Shown one piece after another: positions 48,944 through 56,679 of a stretch of 64,000 bases of DNA (position 1 is the stretch's first letter; the number at the start of each line of letters is the position of its first letter). This DNA is from Clavibacter sp. B3I6 (lineage in GTDB: Bacteria; Actinomycetota; Actinomycetes; Actinomycetales; Microbacteriaceae), in NCBI RefSeq assembly GCF_030816895.1, contig NZ_JAUSYL010000001.1, positions 2,790,001-2,854,000 of the forward strand, read 5' to 3'. The position numbers and the translations under genes were made by a program. Under the pieces are notes generated by a model. That model saw nothing but the letters and a program-made list of their open reading frames with translations. It was not told the DNA's origin and did not search any database.

Positions 48944-49267
48944 CTACGGTGCGGGTGCCGCGGATCCGGGCGTCGCGGGTCCGCCGGCCCCCGCGACGGG
49001 CGCCGGCCGGGCCCGCTCCCGCCGCACGTTCGCGAGCGTGAACGCCCCGCCGACGAGCGGCACCAGCGCCAGCAGCCGCGTCCGGACGAGGAGCCCGCGG
49101 CCGAGCAGGGCGGTGACGGCGACGGACAGGTACAGGGCGCCGTGCACCGGCCCGAGCGCGGAGGCGACCCCGGGCGCGTGGACCGTGAGCAGGTTCCCGA
49201 AGAGCGCCGCGATGCTCACGAGCTCCAGCACCGACAGCACCTCGAGCGCGCGCAGCAGCGGCCTCAT
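48944..49267 (-). CDS. DUF3817 domain membrane protein
   Basis: The 107-residue protein has three hydrophobic segments with LVSIAALFGNLLTVH, GPVHGALYLSVAVTALLGRG and LVPLVGGAFTLANVRRERA, matching the short DUF3817 integral membrane family (conserved HG and ER residues). The C-terminal tail is Pro/Ala-rich. ATG 49267 overlaps the preceding stop (ATGA), making it the fourth gene of an operon beginning with the DJ-1 gene. Confidence 0.8.
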   Translation of the reverse strand: MRPLLRALEVLSVLELVSIAALFGNLLTVHAPGVASALGPVHGALYLSVAVTALLGRGLLVRTRLLALVPLVGGAFTLANVRRERARPAPVAGAGGPATPGSAAPAP

Positions 49268-49776
49268 CCGTACGCCCCCGGCCGGAGGACCATCAGCACG
49301 ACGACGGTCACCCACAGCAGGTTGAAGATCCCGGTCAGCGAGCGGAGCGCGCGGAGGTCGGCCGCGGTCGCGGGGCGCGTGAGCGTCTCGCCCTGCAGCG
49401 GCACGATCCGGAGGGCGAGGAGCCCGCCGGCGACCGCGGTGAGCACCATCGCCGCGACGATCCACACCTCGGTCAACCGGCCCTGCGCCGCCGCGAGGAC
49501 CAGCCCGAGCACGGGCACGGCCAGCGCCGCGACGGCGTACGTGCGCGTGATCCGGTGCAGCGTCGCCGCCACGGGCGCGCTCTCCCGCGGCCGGCCCGGC
49601 ATCCGGGCGGCCGCGCGGACGGCACCGGCGCCGCCCCCGCCCCCGGCCATCGCGGCCTCCGCGGCCGGGACCTCCGACGGCACCACGCGCGGGAACATGC
49701 TCGTCGTCACGGCGACGGGCCCGACGAACAGGATCCCGGCCACCACGTGCGCCGCCAGGAGGATGCCCTCTATCAT
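49264..49776 (-). CDS. DUF2269-like integral membrane protein
   Basis: The 170-residue protein starts with ILLAAHVVAGILFVGPVAVT, has a Gly/Arg-rich loop and then three further hydrophobic segments with HRITRTYAVAALAVPVLGLV and SLTGIFNLLWVTVVVLMVLR. The pattern of a His in the first helix and a late SLTGIFN motif resembles DUF2269 membrane proteins. Function unknown. It overlaps both neighbours by 4 bases. Confidence 0.7.
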   Translation of the reverse strand: MIEGILLAAHVVAGILFVGPVAVTTSMFPRVVPSEVPAAEAAMAGGGGGAGAVRAAARMPGRPRESAPVAATLHRITRTYAVAALAVPVLGLVLAAAQGRLTEVWIVAAMVLTAVAGGLLALRIVPLQGETLTRPATAADLRALRSLTGIFNLLWVTVVVLMVLRPGAYG

Positions 49777-50156
49777 CGGGCGGCCACGCGCGAGGCGGCC
49801 ACGCGCGTGCCGGTCACGGCCGTGCCGGGCAGGCGTCCGGCCCGCGACCGCCCCGCCATCCGGTCGCCCTCGACCACGACGTCGAAGTCGAGGTGCAGGC
49901 GCAGCGGCGTCGTGATGGTCTGGGACCAGGTCACCCGGAACCCGGCGTCGGCGGGCGCCGCCCGCACGTCGCGGAGCGGGACGGTCTCGTCCGTCCCCTG
50001 GGCGGTGCCGGTGAGCGTCCCGTCCTCGTCGAGGAACGCGACGGTCGCGTGCATCGTGCCGATCGGCGTGCGCATCGCGAGCTCCCACGTGCCGACCAGC
50101 GGGTGCGCGGCGCCGCGCTCCGGCACGGGTGCGGGGGATCCGGCGGGCGCGCTCAC
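49773..50156 (-). CDS. Small lipocalin-like beta-rich protein
   Basis: The 127-residue product has a short Pro/Ala-rich start, then alternating strands: LVGTWELAMRTPIGTMHATV, FLDEDGTLTGTAQGTDETVP, LRLHLDFDVVVEGDRMAGR and TAVTGTRVA. The G-x-W start and strand pattern suggest a small ligand-binding barrel; no signal peptide is seen. GTG 50156 overlaps the DJ-1 stop (GTGA). Family assignment is by inspection only. Confidence 0.65.
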   Translation of the reverse strand: MSAPAGSPAPVPERGAAHPLVGTWELAMRTPIGTMHATVAFLDEDGTLTGTAQGTDETVPLRDVRAAPADAGFRVTWSQTITTPLRLHLDFDVVVEGDRMAGRSRAGRLPGTAVTGTRVAASRVAAR

Positions 50157-50806
50157 GCGGGCACCGCCTCGAGGCCGCGCGCCGCCCACACGGTGCCGCG
50201 GCGCTCGTGCTCGAACAGCACCTCGACCGCGTGCGCGATGCGCGGGCCGAGCTCCCGCTCGAGCAGGTGCAGCGCGAGGTCCAGCCCGGAGGTGACGCCG
50301 CCGGAGGAGACGAGGTCGCCGTCGTCCACGACCCGCGCCCGCACCACCGTCGTGCCCGTGGCCTCGAGCACGTCGTTGCCGAGGTGGTGGGTGACGGCGG
50401 TGCGGCCCTCGAGGAGCCCCGCCATCCCGAGCGCCAGGCCGCCGCCGCACACGGTCGCGACGATCACGTCCGGCGCCTCGAGCGCGCGCCGCATGAGGTC
50501 GGGGAGGGCGGTGGCGCCGAGCCCGGCGAGGATCACCGGGATCGTCCGCACCTCGTCCGGGTCGCCCGCGACCGGGCCGGAGGCGCCGGGGAGGATCACG
50601 ACGCCGGGCGCCTCGGGGTCGAGCACGTGCGTCGCCGTGAGGGCGAGGCCGCGCGTCCCGCTCACCACGCGACCGGGGGCGTCGAGGGCGACGAGGCGCA
50701 CGTCGAGGACGCCGCCCGCCGCGTCGGATCCGGCGGCGAGCACCTCGAAGGGCGCGATGACGTCGAGCGGGTCGAACCCGTCGAACAGGATGATCTGGGC
50801 GAGCAC
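50153..50806 (-). CDS. DJ-1/PfpI family protein
   Basis: The 217-residue glutamine-amidotransferase-like protein has IILFDGFDPLDVIAPFEVLA at its start and a nucleophile elbow ATVCGGGLAL with C120, followed by THHLGNDVLEATG. This pattern is shared with isonitrile hydratase-type and related DJ-1 proteins; the activity is not certain. GTG 50806 is the first gene of a four-gene overlapping operon. It is divergent from a GlxA-type AraC regulator that has the same fold, which probably controls it. Confidence 0.85.
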   Translation of the reverse strand: MLAQIILFDGFDPLDVIAPFEVLAAGSDAAGGVLDVRLVALDAPGRVVSGTRGLALTATHVLDPEAPGVVILPGASGPVAGDPDEVRTIPVILAGLGATALPDLMRRALEAPDVIVATVCGGGLALGMAGLLEGRTAVTHHLGNDVLEATGTTVVRARVVDDGDLVSSGGVTSGLDLALHLLERELGPRIAHAVEVLFEHERRGTVWAARGLEAVPA

Positions 50807-50907
50807 ACGGTGTCCTTCCGTTGACCCTCCCGACGCTACGAACGCGTGATCCCGGCCACGAGTGGCGGGTCAGCCGTCTTCCGCCGGGATCCCGCCACGC
50901 GGTCGCC

Positions 50908-50913
50908 TAAGCT
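50908..50913 (+). promoter_or_regulatory. -10 element, leaderless start of the GlxA-type regulator
   Basis: TAAGCT followed by six bases and ATG 50920. Confidence 0.45.
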
Positions 50914-50919
50914 CGCGGC

Positions 50920-51933
50920 ATGCATCGGATCGTCGTGCTCGCCCTGGATGACGTCATCGCCTTCGACCTCGCCACTCCCGTCGAGGTCCTCGGCCGCGCG
51001 GCGGACGAGCAGGGCCGGCCGCTCTACGACGTGCGCGTCGCGGGGCCGACGGCGTCCGCGGGTTCCGGGCCCATGCGGATCCAGGTCCCGCACCGGCTCG
51101 ACGCCCTCGACGGTGCCGACACCGTCCTGGTGCCCGGGCGCTACGACCCGACCGCCCCCGTGGATGCCGCCGCCCTCGACGCCGTGCGGCGCGCGGCCGG
51201 GCGCGGCGCCCGGGTCGCGTCGATCTGCGTCGGCGCGTTCGACCTCGCGGCGACCGGCCTCCTCGACGGCCTCCGCGCCACCACGCACTGGCGCGCCGCC
51301 GACCTCCTCGCGGCCCGCCACCCGGCCGTCGACGTGACGCCGGACGAGCTCTTCGTCGACAACGGCCAGATCCTCACCTCCGCGGGCGCCGCCGCCGGGA
51401 TCGACCTCTGCCTGCACCTCGTCGGCCGGGACTTCGGCGCCGCGGCCGCCGCCGACGCCGCCCGCGCCGCGGTCGTCCCGCTCACCCGCGAGGCCGGCCA
51501 GGCGCAGTACGTGAAGGACGACACGCTGGGCGCGACGAGCCTCACCGCGGCCCTCCGCTGGATCGACGCGCACGCGGCGGAGCCGATCACCGTGGCCGAC
51601 ATCGCCGCGGCCGCCTCGGTGAGCACGCGCACGCTCAACCGCCGCTTCCTCGCGGAGCTCAAGCTGCCGCCGACCCGCTGGCTGATCCGCGCCCGCGTCC
51701 GCATCGCCCAGCGCCTCCTCGAGACGACCGACCTCGGCGTGGACCAGGTGGCGGAGCGGTCCGGCCTCGGTTCGGCGTCGAACCTCCGCGAGCACTTCAC
51801 CCGCGTCGTCGGCACGACCCCGGGCCGGTACCGGCGGGCGCTGACGGTCGCGAGGGTCCTCCGCGCCCGGACTACCGGTCGGATCAGCCGCCCGAGAACG
51901 GCGGCAGCACGTCCACCGCGCTGCCCGCGGTGA
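50920..51933 (+). CDS. GlxA-type transcriptional regulator (DJ-1-like plus AraC HTH)
   Basis: The 337-residue protein has an N-terminal DJ-1/PfpI-like domain (IVVLALDDVIAFDLATPVEV; Cys in ASICVGAFDLAATG near 107) and a C-terminal AraC DNA-binding domain from about 205 with VADIAAAASVSTRTLNRRFL and VAERSGLGSASNLREHF. Such regulators sense a ligand through the amidotransferase-like fold. It faces the DJ-1 operon across 113 bases. The last ~50 bases overlap the convergent moaD gene, where the tail becomes Arg-rich. Confidence 0.9.
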   Translation: MHRIVVLALDDVIAFDLATPVEVLGRAADEQGRPLYDVRVAGPTASAGSGPMRIQVPHRLDALDGADTVLVPGRYDPTAPVDAAALDAVRRAAGRGARVASICVGAFDLAATGLLDGLRATTHWRAADLLAARHPAVDVTPDELFVDNGQILTSAGAAAGIDLCLHLVGRDFGAAAAADAARAAVVPLTREAGQAQYVKDDTLGATSLTAALRWIDAHAAEPITVADIAAAASVSTRTLNRRFLAELKLPPTRWLIRARVRIAQRLLETTDLGVDQVAERSGLGSASNLREHFTRVVGTTPGRYRRALTVARVLRARTTGRISRPRTAAARPPRCPR

Positions 51934-52150
51934 GGGGCGCGTCGCGGTCGGTGGTGGCGACGCCCTCCACGAGGTAGGAGCAGCGGGCGAGGACGGCGGC
52001 GGCGTTCGCGGGATCCTCCGACGCAGCAGCCCGGGCGCCGAGCGCGTCCATGAGGTCGCCGAGCGCAGCGCCGTCGGGGAGGTCCAGCTCGTCGGTCGTG
52101 CGGCCGAGCGCGGCGGCGGCGGCGGCGAAGAGCTCCACGGGCACGATCAC
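51884..52150 (-). CDS. moaD: MoaD/ThiS-family sulfur carrier protein
   Basis: The 88-residue beta-grasp protein starts VPVELFAAAAAALGRTTDEL and ends in PPFSGG, the Gly-Gly tail that is adenylated and thiocarboxylated for molybdopterin synthesis. Directly downstream of moaA it is MoaD rather than ThiS. GTG 52150 lies one base after the moaA stop. The large subunit moaE is not in the window. The MoeB-rhodanese protein at 33573 could activate it. Confidence 0.88.
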   Translation of the reverse strand: MIVPVELFAAAAAALGRTTDELDLPDGAALGDLMDALGARAAASEDPANAAAVLARCSYLVEGVATTDRDAPLTAGSAVDVLPPFSGG

Positions 52151-52151
52151 G

Positions 52152-53237
52152 TCAGCCGCCGATCGCGCTCATCGAGCGGGCGGGCTGGATGAAGTCGGCG
52201 TCGTCCATGCCGTGGCCCTTCGGCTTCGCCCACATCGCCTGGCGCCAGAGGTCCGCGATCTCCCGGTCGGACGCGCCGGCGCGCATCGGCGCGAGCAGGT
52301 CGGTCTCGGTGTGCGAGAAGAGGCAGCTGCGCACGCCGCCGGTCGCGGTGAGGCGCGTGCGGCGGCAGTCGGCGCAGAACGGCTCGGTGACGCTCGCGAT
52401 CACGCCGACGCGGCCGAGCATCGCGGTGCCCGCGCCGCCCTCGCGGGAGTGCACGCGCCACAGCTCCGCGGGGGCGCCGTCGCGCGGCTCCTCGTCGGGC
52501 ACGAGCGTGAAGCGCTCCGACAGGCGCGCGCGGATCTCGGCCGCCGTGATCATCTCGTCCCGGTCCCATGCGTGGTCGGCGTCGAGCGGCATCTGCTCGA
52601 TGAAGCGGAGCTGGTGGCCGCCCTGCACCGCCCAGGCGAGGAGGTCCGCGGCCTGGTCGTCGTTGACGCCGCGCACGAGCACCGCGTTGATCTTGATGGG
52701 CGCGAGCCCGGCGGCCGCCGCCGCGTCGATGCCCTCGAGCACGCGCTCGAGGAACGGCCGACGCGTGATGAGGCGGAAGGTCTCGGCGTGCACGGAGTCG
52801 AGCGAGACGTTGATCCGGTCGAGCCCGGCGTCGGCGAGCGCCTGCGCGCGGGACGAGAGGCCGATCGCGTTGGTGGTGAGGGAGATCTCGGGCCGGTCGG
52901 GGAGCGCGGCGCACGCGGCGATGATCTGGATGAGGTCGCGGCGGAGCAGCGGCTCGCCGCCCGTGAAGCGCACCTGGCGCACCCCCAGGTCGCGCGTGCC
53001 GATGCGCACGAGCCGCTCGATCTCGGCGAGCTGCAGCGCCTGCCGGTCGGGCGTGAAGGGCAGCCCCTCGGCCGGCATGCAGTAGGTGCAGCGGAGGTTG
53101 CAGCGGTCGGTGAGCGAGATGCGGAGGTCGGTCGCGCGGCGGCCGTGGGCGTCGAGGAGCGCCGGGTCGTCGGGCCGGGCGGGACCCGGCGCGGCGGCGG
53201 GACGCGGCATCGCCGGCATCCCCAGCGAGGTGCTCAT
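52152..53237 (-). CDS. moaA: GTP 3',8-cyclase (radical SAM)
   Basis: The 361-residue enzyme starts molybdenum cofactor synthesis by converting GTP to 3',8-cyclo-7,8-dihydro-GTP. The radical SAM cluster motif is CNLRCTYC near 45, with VRQVRFTGGEPLLRRDL near 86; the C-terminal second cluster cysteines occur in EPFCADCRRTRLTATGGVRS (two) and SCLFS; the essential C-terminal Gly-Gly is in SAIGG. The first ~28 residues are a Pro/Ala extension. ATG 53237 is six bases behind TAGCCT. Followed by moaD. Confidence 0.95.
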   Translation of the reverse strand: MSTSLGMPAMPRPAAAPGPARPDDPALLDAHGRRATDLRISLTDRCNLRCTYCMPAEGLPFTPDRQALQLAEIERLVRIGTRDLGVRQVRFTGGEPLLRRDLIQIIAACAALPDRPEISLTTNAIGLSSRAQALADAGLDRINVSLDSVHAETFRLITRRPFLERVLEGIDAAAAAGLAPIKINAVLVRGVNDDQAADLLAWAVQGGHQLRFIEQMPLDADHAWDRDEMITAAEIRARLSERFTLVPDEEPRDGAPAELWRVHSREGGAGTAMLGRVGVIASVTEPFCADCRRTRLTATGGVRSCLFSHTETDLLAPMRAGASDREIADLWRQAMWAKPKGHGMDDADFIQPARSMSAIGG

Positions 53238-53243
53238 GGGACC

Positions 53244-53249
53244 AGGCTA
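53244..53249 (-). promoter_or_regulatory. -10 element, leaderless start of moaA
   Basis: TAGCCT on the minus strand is followed by six bases (GGTCCC) and ATG 53237. I see no riboswitch-like leader. Confidence 0.5.
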
Positions 53250-53318
53250 CGCCGGCGTCGCGGCAGGCCCGACGCGGGGCTGATCTGTCGCATCAGCGCA
53301 CGCCGCGGGCGCGGTGCC

Positions 53319-53324
53319 TAGGAT
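53319..53324 (+). promoter_or_regulatory. -10 element, leaderless start of the TOBE regulator/mod operon
   Basis: TAGGAT followed by six bases (CGTTCC) and ATG 53331. It would drive the regulator-modABC run. Confidence 0.5.
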
Positions 53325-53330
53325 CGTTCC

Positions 53331-53861
53331 ATGACGCAGAAGAGGGACCGCACGCCGTCGCGCGCCGCGGATGCCGAGAAAGTGGCGGACGCCCAGGCGG
53401 TCGCGGACGCCGCGCCCGCCCCGGCGCCGTTCCGCTACCGCGTGAGCGAGGCCGCCGCGCTCATCGGCGTGAGCGACGACACTCTCCGGCGCTGGGCGGA
53501 TGCCGGCCGACTCGACCTCGTGCGCGGGGAGGGGCGGCTGATCCAGGTCGACGGCGTGCAGCTCGCCCACCTCGCGACGGAGCTCGCCGCGGACGGGGCG
53601 CTCGCCGCGTCCGTCGCCCGCGGTCCGCAGGCGTCGGCGCGCAACCGCATGGCCGGCATCGTGACGCGCGTCGTGCGCGACGGGGTGATGGCGCAGGTGG
53701 AGATCCAGGCGGGGCCGTTCCGGATGGTGTCGCTCATCAGCCGCGAGGCCGCCGACGAGCTCGGCCTCGAGGTCGGCGCGCCCGCCGTCGCGACCGTGAA
53801 GGCCACGGCCGTGGGCGTCGAGCTGCTCGCGCCGGACGCGCTCACGGGCGGGCGGGCGTGA
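53331..53861 (+). CDS. HTH-TOBE molybdate-binding regulator
   Basis: The 176-residue protein combines a MerR-like helix-turn-helix (YRVSEAAALIGVSDDTLRRW, about residues 37-70) with a single TOBE/Mop domain (about 100-170: ARNRMAGIVTRVVRDGVMAQ, ending VATVKATAVGVELL) that binds molybdate. It probably adjusts mod expression to molybdate level, like a small ModE. The ~35-residue N-terminus is acidic/Ala-rich. Its stop overlaps the modA GTG (GTGA), so it is the first gene of the mod operon. Confidence 0.9.
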   Translation: MTQKRDRTPSRAADAEKVADAQAVADAAPAPAPFRYRVSEAAALIGVSDDTLRRWADAGRLDLVRGEGRLIQVDGVQLAHLATELAADGALAASVARGPQASARNRMAGIVTRVVRDGVMAQVEIQAGPFRMVSLISREAADELGLEVGAPAVATVKATAVGVELLAPDALTGGRA

Positions 53862-54689
53862 CCCGCGCGGGCCGCGCGGGCCGCGGGCGGCGGCTCGCCG
53901 TCGCCGTCGCGGTCCTCGCCGCCGCCGGGCTCCTGGCCGCGTGCTCCCCGGGCGGATCCGCGCCCGGCGCCTCCGGTGCCCCCGCCTCGGGCGCCCCCGC
54001 GCTCCGACCCCCTCGCCGGCGCCCTCGTGGTGCAGGCCGCCGCGTCGCTCACGGGCAGCATGGACGAGGTCGCCGCCGACTTCTCCGCGGCGCACCCGGG
54101 CGTCACCGTGACCGTGACCTACGGCGGGAGCTCGACGCTCGCGCAGGCGATCGTGCAGGGCGCGCCCGCCGACGTCTTCGCCGCCGCGTCCGACGCCACC
54201 ATGCGGACCGTCGTCGACGCGGGCGAGGCGGCCGCGGATCCGCGCGTCTTCGCGCGCAACGCCCTCGAGATCGCGGTGCCGCCCGGGAACCCCGGCCGCG
54301 TGGCCGGGCTCGCCGACTTCGCCGACGCAAACCGCACGTTCGCCGTCTGCGCGCCCGAGGTGCCCTGCGGCGCCGCGGCCGCGACCGCCTTCGAGGAGGC
54401 GGGCGTGGCCCCGCGGCCGGACTCGCTCGAGCAGGACGTGCGCGCCGCCCTCACACGCGTCGAGCTCGGCGAGGTGGACGCCGCGGTCGTGTACGCGACC
54501 GACGTGCGGGCCGCGGGCGAGCGGGTCGAGGGCGTGCCCCTGCCCGACGACATCGACGTGACCACCGACCTCGTCGTCGCGCCGCTCATCGGATCCGGGT
54601 CGCCCGAGGCCGCCCGTGCGTTCGCCGACTTCGTGGCCGGCGACGCCGCCCGTGCCCGCTTCGAGGCCGCGGGGTTCCGTGCGCCGTGA
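53858..54689 (+). pseudogene. modA: Molybdate ABC transporter substrate-binding lipoprotein with a frameshift
   Basis: The GTG-initiated frame at 53858 encodes a lipoprotein signal (basic start, AVAVAVLAAAGLLAACSPGG with lipobox Cys), but the mature protein continues in the +1 frame: DPLAGALVVQAAASLTGSMD, VTYGGSSTLAQAIVQGAPAD and the rest to a stop at 54687-54689. Both parts are characteristic of ModA. Removing one C from the CCCCC tract at 53994-53998 would join them as GAPRSDPLAGALVV. So this is either a real one-base insertion inactivating modA or a sequencing error in a homopolymer. A restart at 53976 would lack the signal peptide. Confidence 0.85.
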
Positions 54690-55500
54690 CGACCGGGCCG
54701 AGCGGGCCGACCGCGTGCCCGTCCTCCTCTGGATCCCCGCCGGAACCGCCCTCGCCGTCCTCGTGCTGCCGCTCGTCGCCCTCGTGGTGCGCGCGCCCTG
54801 GGCGACGCTGGGGGAGCGGCTGGCGGATCCCGCCGTCGCCCGCGCGCTCGGCCTCTCCCTCGGCAGCGCCCTCGCGGCCACCGCGCTCAGCCTCGTGCTC
54901 GGGGTGCCGCTCGCGTTCGTGCTCGCGCGCCCGGCCGGGCGCCCGCCGGTGGTGCAGCGGATCCTCCGCGCGCTCGTGACGGTGCCGCTCGTGCTCCCGC
55001 CCGTGATCGGCGGCGTGGCCCTGCTCCTGCTGCTCGGGCGCCGCGGGCTCGTGGGCGGGCCGCTCGAGGCGCTGACGGGGATCACGATCCCGTTCACGAC
55101 GGCCGCCGTGGTGATCGCCGAGACCTTCGTGGCCATGCCGTTCCTCGTGCTCGCGGTGGAGGGGGCGCTGCGCGGCGCCGACCGCCGCTTCGAGGACGCC
55201 GCCGCGACCCTCGGCGCGAGCCGCGGGACGGTGTTCCGCCGGGTGACCCTGCCGCTCGTCGCACCGGGCATCGGCGCGGGCGCGGTGCTCTGCTTCGCGC
55301 GCGCCCTCGGCGAGTTCGGCGCGACGCTGACCTTCGCGGGCAGCTTCCCCGGCGTGACGCGGACGATCCCGCTGGAGGCCTACCTGGCGCTGCAGACGGA
55401 TCCCGACGCCGCCGTCGTGCTCAGCCTCGTGCTGCTCGCGGTGTCGGTCGTCGTGCTGGTGTCGCTCCGCGACCGGTGGACGTCGGGGGTGCACGCGTGA
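54679..55500 (+). CDS. modB: Molybdate ABC transporter permease
   Basis: The 273-residue protein has six hydrophobic segments and the permease EAA loop EDAAATLGASRGTVFRRVTL (near 168), with ALGEFGATLTFAGSFPGVTR after it, diagnostic for ModB. It forms the membrane channel with ModC. GTG 54679 overlaps the end of modA by 11 bases and is preferred over a longer frame lying inside modA. Confidence 0.92.
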   Translation: MRRDDRAERADRVPVLLWIPAGTALAVLVLPLVALVVRAPWATLGERLADPAVARALGLSLGSALAATALSLVLGVPLAFVLARPAGRPPVVQRILRALVTVPLVLPPVIGGVALLLLLGRRGLVGGPLEALTGITIPFTTAAVVIAETFVAMPFLVLAVEGALRGADRRFEDAAATLGASRGTVFRRVTLPLVAPGIGAGAVLCFARALGEFGATLTFAGSFPGVTRTIPLEAYLALQTDPDAAVVLSLVLLAVSVVVLVSLRDRWTSGVHA

Positions 55501-56636
55501 GCGGGGCCGCGCCCGGGGCCGGGCGCGGGGATCGCGGAGTCCCCGTCGGCGGCCTCGCGGCGCGCGTCGTCGTGGAGCGCGCCGCCTTCCGCCTGGACGT
55601 CGACCTCGGCGTGCCTGTGGGATCCGTCGCGGCCGTCGTGGGGCCGAACGGGGCCGGGAAGTCGACGCTGCTCCGCGCGCTCGCCGGGCTCGTGCCGCTC
55701 ACCGCGGGGCGCGTCGCGCTCGACGGCCGCGTGCTCGAGGAGGTGGGCGCGGGCCCGGCCGTGCGGATCCCCGCGGAGGGCCGGGGCGCGGGCGTCGTCT
55801 TCCAGGACCACCTGCTCTTCCCGCACCTGACGGCGCTCGCGAACGTGGCCTTCGGGCTGCGGGCGCAGGGCGTCCCGCGGGCCGACGCCGACGACCGCGC
55901 CCGCGCGCTCCTCGACCGGCTCGGGATCGCGCAGCTCGCGGACCGCCGGCCCGCCCGGCTGTCCGGCGGGCAGTCCCAGCGCGTCGCGCTCGCCCGCGCG
56001 CTCGTGCTGGAGCCGCCGCTGCTGCTCCTCGACGAGCCGATGGCCGCGCTCGACGCGGGCACGCGGCTCGACGTGCGCGACCTCCTCGCCGAGGAGCTCC
56101 GGCGCTTCGGCGGAGCGGCCGTGCTCGTCACGCACGACCCCGTGGACGCGCTCGCGCTGGCGGACCGGATCCACGTGCTCGAGGGCGGCCGCGTCGTGCA
56201 GGAGGGCGCGCCCGCGGAGGTCGCCGCGCGGCCCGCGACGGCCTACGTCGCGCGGCTCGTGGGCATGAACCGGATCGAGGGGAGGGACGCCGCGGGGCGC
56301 CCGACCGTGCTGATCGCGGCGCCCGGCGACGTGCGGCTGTCCCGCGGGGCCGAGGCCGGACCCGGTGCCGGATCCGCGGCCGCGGACGAGGGCGGGTACG
56401 ACGACGGCCGCCACGTGCGGGGCGTCGGCGTCGTCCGCCGCGTGGAGGCGTCGGCCGGCCGCATCCGCGTCGCCCTCCGTCTGGACGCACATGACGCGGC
56501 GACCGGATCCCCGTCGCCCGGCCCGGCGCTCGCCGACGGCGCCGAGGTCGTGGCGGAGCTCGACGCCGCCGGCTTCGCCGTGCTCCGGCCGACCGCGGGC
56601 GAGCGGCTGCACGTGCGGCTCCCGCGCGGCGCCTGA
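55497..56636 (+). CDS. modC: Molybdate ABC transporter ATP-binding protein
   Basis: The 379-residue ATPase has Walker A VVGPNGAGKSTLLRALAG (near 46), Q-loop VFQDHLLFPHL, signature RLSGGQSQRVALARAL, Walker B PLLLLDEPMAALD and H-loop VLVTHDP. The C-terminal ~120 residues hold a TOBE-like regulatory region, including a Gly/Ala/Asp-rich insertion. GTG 55497 overlaps the modB stop by 4 bases. It energises molybdate import. Confidence 0.93.
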   Translation: MSGAAPGAGRGDRGVPVGGLAARVVVERAAFRLDVDLGVPVGSVAAVVGPNGAGKSTLLRALAGLVPLTAGRVALDGRVLEEVGAGPAVRIPAEGRGAGVVFQDHLLFPHLTALANVAFGLRAQGVPRADADDRARALLDRLGIAQLADRRPARLSGGQSQRVALARALVLEPPLLLLDEPMAALDAGTRLDVRDLLAEELRRFGGAAVLVTHDPVDALALADRIHVLEGGRVVQEGAPAEVAARPATAYVARLVGMNRIEGRDAAGRPTVLIAAPGDVRLSRGAEAGPGAGSAAADEGGYDDGRHVRGVGVVRRVEASAGRIRVALRLDAHDAATGSPSPGPALADGAEVVAELDAAGFAVLRPTAGERLHVRLPRGA

Positions 56637-56656
56637 CCGGGCGGGACCGCGACCCC

Positions 56657-56679
56657 GACCGGCCCGCGCGGCGCCGGTC
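56657..56679. terminator. Hairpin between convergent modC and GT87 genes
   Basis: GACCGGC (56657-56663), nine-base GC-rich loop, GCCGGTC (56673-56679): a perfect seven-pair stem in the short gap between convergent genes, so it could serve both. Confidence 0.4.
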
